Assembly (NCBI GenBank): GCA_020629815.1
Contig: JAHDCN010000065.1
Location: 1-11,389 of the forward strand
Direction of reading: 5' to 3'
Length of the DNA: 11,389 nucleotides
Source of the DNA: Verrucomicrobiota bacterium
GTDB taxonomy: Bacteria; Verrucomicrobiota; Verrucomicrobiia; Verrucomicrobiales; DEV007
Below the pieces are notes generated by a model. The model had not been told where the DNA came from. It ran no database searches and saw only the letters and a list, made by a program, of their open reading frames with translations. Shown one piece after another: positions 8,094-11,389 of the stretch (position 1 is its first letter; every line of letters begins with the position of its first letter). Position numbers and translations under genes: made by a program.

Positions 8094-9109
8094 TATTCAT
8101 TCCTCCCTGCAGACGTGATTCTATTTTTCCAACGGATCGTGCTGACGATGCCCAGGACCGAAACGATAACAATTCCCAGCAAGAGGAAGAGAAACACGAG
8201 GTAGAAAACAATTCCTCCTTCGGTGGTAATCGCAGCGAAAGCCTCCAATGGACCAGAGAGGTCAAGTGTGTAGACAGGATTGTAGGTCACGACATAAATC
8301 AGATATACCGATGCGGATGCGACAAAGAGGAATCCGAGACCTAGCAAACTCCACAGCAAGGTGCGGATGGTGTCCGGAGATTGCTTACGAATCGAAGTGA
8401 TCAGTGTGGCTGTCTGAAAAGCCGATCCCAACAGCATCAGAACCAAACAGGCTCCCACGAGGAAAAAACTACCTAGATGCAATGCTGCTAAGCCGAGAAT
8501 CCCAAACAACGCAAAGAGGCAGAAATTTGGCAGGACAGGGGGCGGTATCGATAAGCTGATTCTGGAGTCGGAGTTTTCACTCTGAGAGCCGGCACTGACG
8601 GTTGTTCCGCCTTTCTCCAAATCAGCCTGAGCAGCGGAGATTTTTCCCGAAATCGTATCGAGACTTTGCCGGGCCTGATGAAGTCTGGTAATCGGGCGAA
8701 TGCGTTCGCTTTTCAGGCTGGTATGAATATCGCAGCGACAAGTCGGGCCAAGAATCCAGTGCCTGGCCAGTAGGAACAGGAACCAGCCTGCGAATACGGC
8801 CAACACCCCCAGCATGGACACGGTGAAGCCACTCATCGCGCCCGGCTCCCTGGCTGTAACAATAGCGGCAAGCAGCGATAGGAAAAACACCGCGCACAAA
8901 ATGTAGAGCAGAAACAGCCAGACCCGACTGGTCGGCGTGATGGTAAATGCCTGAATATCGCGATACCGATAGCGCCGGTAGTCCTCGGTATACGCTTGGA
9001 CAAACCCTTCACCACGAACGTGGACAAGGTGGTCCTCGCCCAGCCACAAGCTGGACATGCCGAGAAAGCTCCGCGCAAGGCGGGTGTAATTGTCAAAAGA
9101 GGTCTTCAC
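8093..9109 (-). CDS. Polytopic inner-membrane protein of unknown family
   Basis: Protein of 338 residues, not assigned to a named family. An N-terminal soluble stretch (1-60; W-L-G-E-D-H-L-V-H-V and a Tyr/Arg-rich Y44-R-R-Y-R-Y-R-D-I-Q-A-F) precedes two membrane spans (about 63-85 and 94-117). A cytoplasmic loop follows (118-190), starting with C124-R-C-D-I-H-T and containing R-L-H-Q-A-R plus a predicted helical stretch. Then come about four more spans (193-211, 212-231, 250-273, 299-323) and a basic C-terminus. The start is GTG at 9109 with a weak GGAA nearby; an in-frame stop at 9140-9142 limits any extension, and M18 is a shorter alternative. It is the first gene of the coupled module and overlaps the zinc-finger gene's start by one base. 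The 54-bp gap upstream shows no convincing terminator or promoter. Confidence 0.82.
   Translation of the reverse strand: MKTSFDNYTRLARSFLGMSSLWLGEDHLVHVRGEGFVQAYTEDYRRYRYRDIQAFTITPTSRVWLFLLYILCAVFFLSLLAAIVTAREPGAMSGFTVSMLGVLAVFAGWFLFLLARHWILGPTCRCDIHTSLKSERIRPITRLHQARQSLDTISGKISAAQADLEKGGTTVSAGSQSENSDSRISLSIPPPVLPNFCLFALFGILGLAALHLGSFFLVGACLVLMLLGSAFQTATLITSIRKQSPDTIRTLLWSLLGLGFLFVASASVYLIYVVTYNPVYTLDLSGPLEAFAAITTEGGIVFYLVFLFLLLGIVIVSVLGIVSTIRWKNRITSAGRNE
8101..8107 (-). promoter_or_regulatory. Strong ribosome binding site for the B-box zinc-finger gene
   Basis: The coding strand reads GGGAGGA, followed by a 7-nt spacer and the ATG at 8093. It lies inside the last codons of the upstream gene and is the best Shine-Dalgarno match found in the window. 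It fixes the start of the zinc-finger gene. Confidence 0.8.
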
Positions 9110-9163
9110 CAGTTCCGCAAACAGTGAACACGTGAGGACCTATAGGAGTCAAGCAGGGATGAC

Positions 9164-10396
9164 TCAATCGTCGAGTGTGTAGACGAATAAACCGGAGCGT
9201 AGTTTTGGCTCAAACCAGGTGGATTTGGGAGGCATGATCTGGCCTGCGTCGGCAATATCAATCAACTGATCGACCGTGGTCGGATACATGGAGAAGGCAA
9301 CTTCCCAGTCTCCTGACTCGACGCGTTTTTCCAGCTCACCCGTTCCGCGGATTCCACCAACGAAGTCGATACGCTTATCGGTCCGTGGATCACCGACCCC
9401 AAGGAGTGGATTCAGAATTTCGTCCTGTAGAACAGAAACGTCGAGGACATCGACTGGATCTTCTGACTGGGGCGGATCCCAACTGACGGTATGCCAGGCT
9501 CCGTCGACATATACGCAAACGGTCTCGCCTTTTTCGGGAGCGGCCTGACCATTGGATTCGACCTGAAATTTACTGCGCAGCTGCTGAAGGAAATCTTCCG
9601 CGCTCAATCCGTTGAGATCTTTCACCACCCGGTTGTAAGGAAGGATTTTCAGCTGGCTGGCTGGAAACAGAACCGCAAGGAACCAGTTGTAGTTTTCCGA
9701 TCCGTCGTGGTTTGGGTTGGATTCGCGGCGCTCGCTTCCTACCCGGTGGGCGCTGGCACTACGATGGTGACCATCGGCCACGTAGGAAAGCGGCACGCTG
9801 GTGAAAGTGTCGAGAATCGGAGAGGCATCTGATTGCGGCACACGCCAGACGACATGCTGGACTCCGACATCATCGACAAAGTCGACTGTTGGTTCGTTTG
9901 CCTCGCACCACTCGCTGACAAAGGTGTCGATTGCGGCTTCGTCCTTATAGGTAAGAAAAACCGGACCGGTGTTCGCGCTGAGAACGTCGGTCAATTTGGT
10001 TCGATCGTTCTCTTTGTCCGGCCGGGTCTTCTCGTGCTTGCGGATAATGTCGTTTTCGTAGTCGTCGATATGGCAGCAAAGGGTGACACCAATCTGAAAG
10101 TGATCGCCCATTTTCTGTCCGTAAAGATAGACGCAGTCTTCCGGCTCCCGAACCAGCAGTCCCTTCTCCTGCAGTGCTGCCAGATTCGCTTTCGATTTCT
10201 GGTAAATTTCCTCACCGTAGGGATCTGTTCCCGCAGGGAAATCGATTTCGGCGCGGACTACGTGAAGAAAACTGTTCTCGTTGTCACCGGCAAGCGCGCG
10301 GGCCTCTTCCGTGTTTACGACGTCGTAGGGAACCGAAGCAATCGCTTCTGCTTTGCCTGTGGCAGGAACGAGGGAGGGAAAGGCTTTTACTTTCAT
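9164..10396 (-). CDS. DUF1015 family protein
   Basis: Soluble protein of 410 residues covering the whole DUF1015 family length. Hallmarks are V22-P-Y-D-V-V near the start; R119-K-H-E-K-T-R-P-D-K-E-N-D-R; the Y205-V-A-D-G-H-H-R-S-A-S-A motif; G333-V-G-D-P-R-T-D-K-R-I-D-F-V-G-G; and the C-terminal M388-P-P-K-S-T-W-F-E-P-K block. The strongly conserved charged and His motifs suggest a catalytic or nucleotide-binding role, but I cannot name the reaction from sequence. In some other bacteria, as I recall, DUF1015 genes lie next to serA/serC (serine synthesis); no such gene is here. I chose ATG at 10396, giving the family-typical M-K-V-K-A-F N-terminus; a GTG at 10429 would add 11 residues. No clear ribosome-binding site is seen. 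The gene is 57 bp downstream of the lipoprotein gene. Confidence 0.93.
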   Translation of the reverse strand: MKVKAFPSLVPATGKAEAIASVPYDVVNTEEARALAGDNENSFLHVVRAEIDFPAGTDPYGEEIYQKSKANLAALQEKGLLVREPEDCVYLYGQKMGDHFQIGVTLCCHIDDYENDIIRKHEKTRPDKENDRTKLTDVLSANTGPVFLTYKDEAAIDTFVSEWCEANEPTVDFVDDVGVQHVVWRVPQSDASPILDTFTSVPLSYVADGHHRSASAHRVGSERRESNPNHDGSENYNWFLAVLFPASQLKILPYNRVVKDLNGLSAEDFLQQLRSKFQVESNGQAAPEKGETVCVYVDGAWHTVSWDPPQSEDPVDVLDVSVLQDEILNPLLGVGDPRTDKRIDFVGGIRGTGELEKRVESGDWEVAFSMYPTTVDQLIDIADAGQIMPPKSTWFEPKLRSGLFVYTLDD

Positions 10397-10453
10397 CGCG
10401 GCATTTCTACACCGGATCGATTCGATCACAAGCCGGAATCCGCGAAAACTCTG

Positions 10454-11038
10454 TCACGGTTTTTCCGGCTGATAGAAACGGGCACCTTTTTCCTGAGTAG
10501 CATCAGGATCGGGAAACTCCTCATACCAAACCTGCATGGTCACTGCATATTCGGCAGCCGGACTTCGCGCTCCTTCATAAAGAATCTTCCACAAGCCTGG
10601 CTTTACCGGGATCCCATTGTCGGACTCCATCAGGGTTTTTACTCCTTCGCCGAAAACCAGAGCGCTTTTTTCGATGCAGAAGTCTTTGCCGGCAAAAGCA
10701 TTGTCAGTGAGCTCCTGAAACATCCAATCGTGGATGATATAGGCCGGTGCATAATTCATCGGGGAAAAATCCTTTTTCACTCGCAGAAATCGGGGCAGAG
10801 ATCCGGAGTCCGTGAAAAAAGTCTCGGGCTCAATTACTTCGCCGTCTGCCCGGGTGAAACGAAATGGATCGTTCGTGTCTTTGATGTAAACAAAGCGATC
10901 AGGTCCAATCCACTGGAGTCGAAGTTTGCCATCAAATTCGCCAACGTTCACAGAATTATAGGAACGGCTGGTCGCGCAAGATGAGAGGGCAAAAATGGAT
11001 AGTAAAACTAATAGAGAAGCGATCACCAGGTTCCTCAT
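10454..11038 (-). CDS. Lipoprotein with DUF1353-like domain
   Basis: Protein of 194 residues. A lipoprotein signal peptide (R2, hydrophobic 4-17) ends in the lipobox L18-S-S-C21, so it is predicted to be lipidated and envelope-anchored. The mature part resembles DUF1353: an early beta-strand region, then T76-D-S-G-S-L-P-R-F-L and A100-Y-I-I-H-D-W-M, which match the family's typical (T-D)-x-(A/G)-S-(I/L)-P-R and I-H-D-W core. DUF1353 proteins are mostly short, of unknown function and often phage-linked; a lipidated version of 194 residues is longer than usual. The ATG at 11038 has TAGGGG 7 nt upstream, better than a TTG at 11056. The gene is the first of the leftward series, and a candidate promoter lies about 32 bp upstream of its start. 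Confidence 0.8.
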   Translation of the reverse strand: MRNLVIASLLVLLSIFALSSCATSRSYNSVNVGEFDGKLRLQWIGPDRFVYIKDTNDPFRFTRADGEVIEPETFFTDSGSLPRFLRVKKDFSPMNYAPAYIIHDWMFQELTDNAFAGKDFCIEKSALVFGEGVKTLMESDNGIPVKPGLWKILYEGARSPAAEYAVTMQVWYEEFPDPDATQEKGARFYQPEKP

Positions 11039-11045
11039 AGATCGG

Positions 11046-11051
11046 CCCCTA
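11046..11051 (-). promoter_or_regulatory. Ribosome binding site of the DUF1353-like lipoprotein gene
   Basis: The coding strand reads TAGGGG with a 7-nt spacer before the ATG at 11038. This supports that start over the upstream in-frame TTG at 11056, which would overlap the site. Confidence 0.6.
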
Positions 11052-11069
11052 GACAAGAGACGAGTTCGA

Positions 11070-11097
11070 TTTGTATTGCAAGAAATTTGAGATCAAA
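11070..11097 (-). promoter_or_regulatory. Candidate leftward promoter for the lipoprotein gene and downstream series
   Basis: On the minus strand a -35-like TTTGAT (11097-11092), a 16-bp spacer and a -10-like TACAAA (11075-11070) sit just upstream of the lipoprotein gene. Transcription would begin near 11063, leaving a leader of about 25 nt that contains the TAGGGG ribosome-binding site. The -35 match is only partial, so this is a placement by position and pattern, not a firm call. Confidence 0.4.
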
Positions 11098-11240
11098 CAA
11101 AGGTCGCACACCCTCCTTTTGTTTTGAGGGGATTACTTAATGGTGAATTACTTATGCAGATATTCACGAAAGCTTAAATTTTTGGAAGTAGAGGCTAGAG
11201 AGAATTACAAAAAACCTAGAAAATTTCTCATTTTTTTGCC
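11098..11240. other. AT-rich divergent intergenic region, no supported gene
   Basis: Between the leftward promoter and the rightward promoter the DNA becomes clearly AT-rich, especially 11131-11240, with runs such as AAATTTTT, ACAAAAAACC and ATTTTTTT. A weak inverted repeat (CCCTC at 11111-11115, GAGGG at 11126-11130, 10-nt loop) is present but has no T-run typical of a terminator. The A/T tracts just upstream of the plus-strand -35 could serve as an UP element or a binding site for nucleoid proteins; that is inference. Confidence 0.5.
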
Positions 11241-11268
11241 TTGCATAGACGATTCAGCTGCCTACAAT
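11241..11268 (+). promoter_or_regulatory. Candidate rightward promoter
   Basis: TTGCAT (11241-11246), 16-bp spacer, TACAAT (11263-11268). The -10 hexamer matches the sigma-70 consensus at five of six positions; the -35 matches only its TTG. The AT-rich stretch directly upstream fits a strong promoter. Transcription would start near 11275 and leave an untranslated leader of about 84 nt before the ATG at 11359. Confidence 0.5.
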
Positions 11269-11281
11269 GCGGCACCTCAAC

Positions 11282-11302
11282 GGGAGAGATCGTGGATCTC
11301 CC
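11282..11302 (+). promoter_or_regulatory. Stem-loop near the 5' end of the rightward leader
   Basis: GAGATC and GATCTC pair around a 3-nt GTG loop, and two further G-C pairs extend the stem past one bulged A. It has no following T-run, so it is not an intrinsic terminator. Its position at the start of the predicted transcript suggests a role in mRNA stability or as part of a regulatory fold. Confidence 0.45.
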
Positions 11303-11336
11303 AAGACTGTATCCGGCGGTTCGGTTGGTAAGCTTT

Positions 11337-11362
11337 CCATAAGTTTCGGGGGTTTCTTATGG
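11337..11362 (+). promoter_or_regulatory. Hairpin that would sequester the rightward start codon
   Basis: CCATAAG (11337-11343) and CTTATGG (11356-11362) are perfect inverted repeats of 7 bp around a 12-nt loop, TTTCGGGGGTTT. The right arm contains the ATG at 11359 and the loop holds a GGGGG tract in Shine-Dalgarno position. A partly overlapping near-palindrome (GGTAAGCTTTCC, 11327-11338) could compete for the left arm. The pairing is seen directly; regulation by it is inference. Confidence 0.5.
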
Positions 11363-11389
11363 CAGGTTCAATCGGGCCGCCGCCTTCTT
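11359..11389 (+). CDS. Start of a possible rightward gene, cut by the window edge
   Basis: Only ten full codons are visible, ATG followed by A-G-S-I-G-P-P-P-S, open to the end of the window. Support comes from the rightward promoter at 11241-11268 and a GGGGG tract 6 nt before the ATG. The product cannot be recognised from so little. The transcript might instead be a non-coding RNA, so this is a tentative call. Confidence 0.35.
   Translation, partial: MAGSIGPPPS

Noticed and set aside
10415..10427. GATCG/CGATC inverted repeat between the lipoprotein and DUF1015 genes
   Set aside because: A 5-bp stem with a 3-nt loop and no T-run; too weak for a terminator and probably chance.
9833..10984. 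Plus-strand open frame of 383 codons opposite the DUF1015 and lipoprotein genes
   Set aside because: It lies fully antisense to two genes with clear family motifs, spans their intergenic gap, and its protein has no recognisable domain or composition; it is a frame shadow.
11111..11130. CCCTC/GAGGG inverted repeat as a terminator
   Set aside because: Only 5 bp with a 10-nt loop and no T-run on either strand, and it lies upstream of both flanking genes.
11140..11331. Plus-strand open frame of 63 codons in the divergent intergenic region
   Set aside because: It runs through the candidate promoter and the leader hairpin, lacks a ribosome-binding site, and the first half is AT-rich non-coding-like DNA.
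1..11389. CRISPR arrays, tRNA or rRNA genes, insertion sequences, attachment sites
   Set aside because: I saw no regularly spaced repeats, no cloverleaf or rRNA-like segments, and no transposase or integrase sequence on either strand.

Overview
The window looks like chromosomal DNA of a verrucomicrobial (Verrucomicrobiota) or related PVC-group bacterium of moderate GC content. The main reason is the first gene at the left end, a giant c-type cytochrome protein with the PSCyt1/DUF1587/DUF1595/DUF1592/DUF1588/DUF1585 ('planctomycete cytochrome') architecture that is largely confined to Planctomycetes and Verrucomicrobia. The style of the DUF4129/DUF4350 membrane genes agrees. This assignment is inference; there is no rRNA or marker gene here.

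Layout: eight complete genes all lie on the minus strand and are tightly packed (gaps of 75 bp or less, or overlaps), so transcription runs right to left. In that order they are: a DUF1353-type lipoprotein (10454-11038); a DUF1015 protein (9164-10396); a four-gene translationally coupled membrane module (8093-9109 polytopic protein; 7767-8093 B-box-like zinc-finger membrane protein; 6011-7756 polytopic protein plus DUF4129 domain; 4701-6014 DUF4350 protein); a suppressor-of-fused (SUFU) domain protein with a TerB-like C-terminus (3456-4628); and the 1121-residue LamG/LamG/cytochrome protein (15-3380). The module's genes overlap as TAATG and ATGA or sit 10 bp apart. A candidate minus-strand promoter lies just upstream of the lipoprotein gene. 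From about 11098 to the right end is an AT-rich divergent regulatory region. It carries a good plus-strand promoter, a structured leader and, at the very edge, the first ten codons of a possible rightward gene.

How the genes may work together: DUF4129 and DUF4350 proteins usually sit in MoxR-ATPase/DUF58 membrane-complex operons, but no MoxR, DUF58 or VWA gene is present here. The module may therefore be a split version of that complex. The other genes share the direction but have no obvious shared pathway.

The most notable observation is inside the DUF4129 gene. A run of seven A residues joins a polytopic membrane protein in frame to a second protein that begins with its own signal-peptide-like segment. 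With one A fewer, the first protein would stop in a TGA overlapping a GTG start of the second (GTGA), the same kind of coupling used at the other junctions of this operon. This is either a homopolymer indel in the sequence, a recent gene fusion, or a slippage-controlled junction. The second notable point is a perfect 7-bp inverted repeat at the right edge that would bury the start codon of the rightward gene while showing its GGGGG ribosome-binding tract in the loop.
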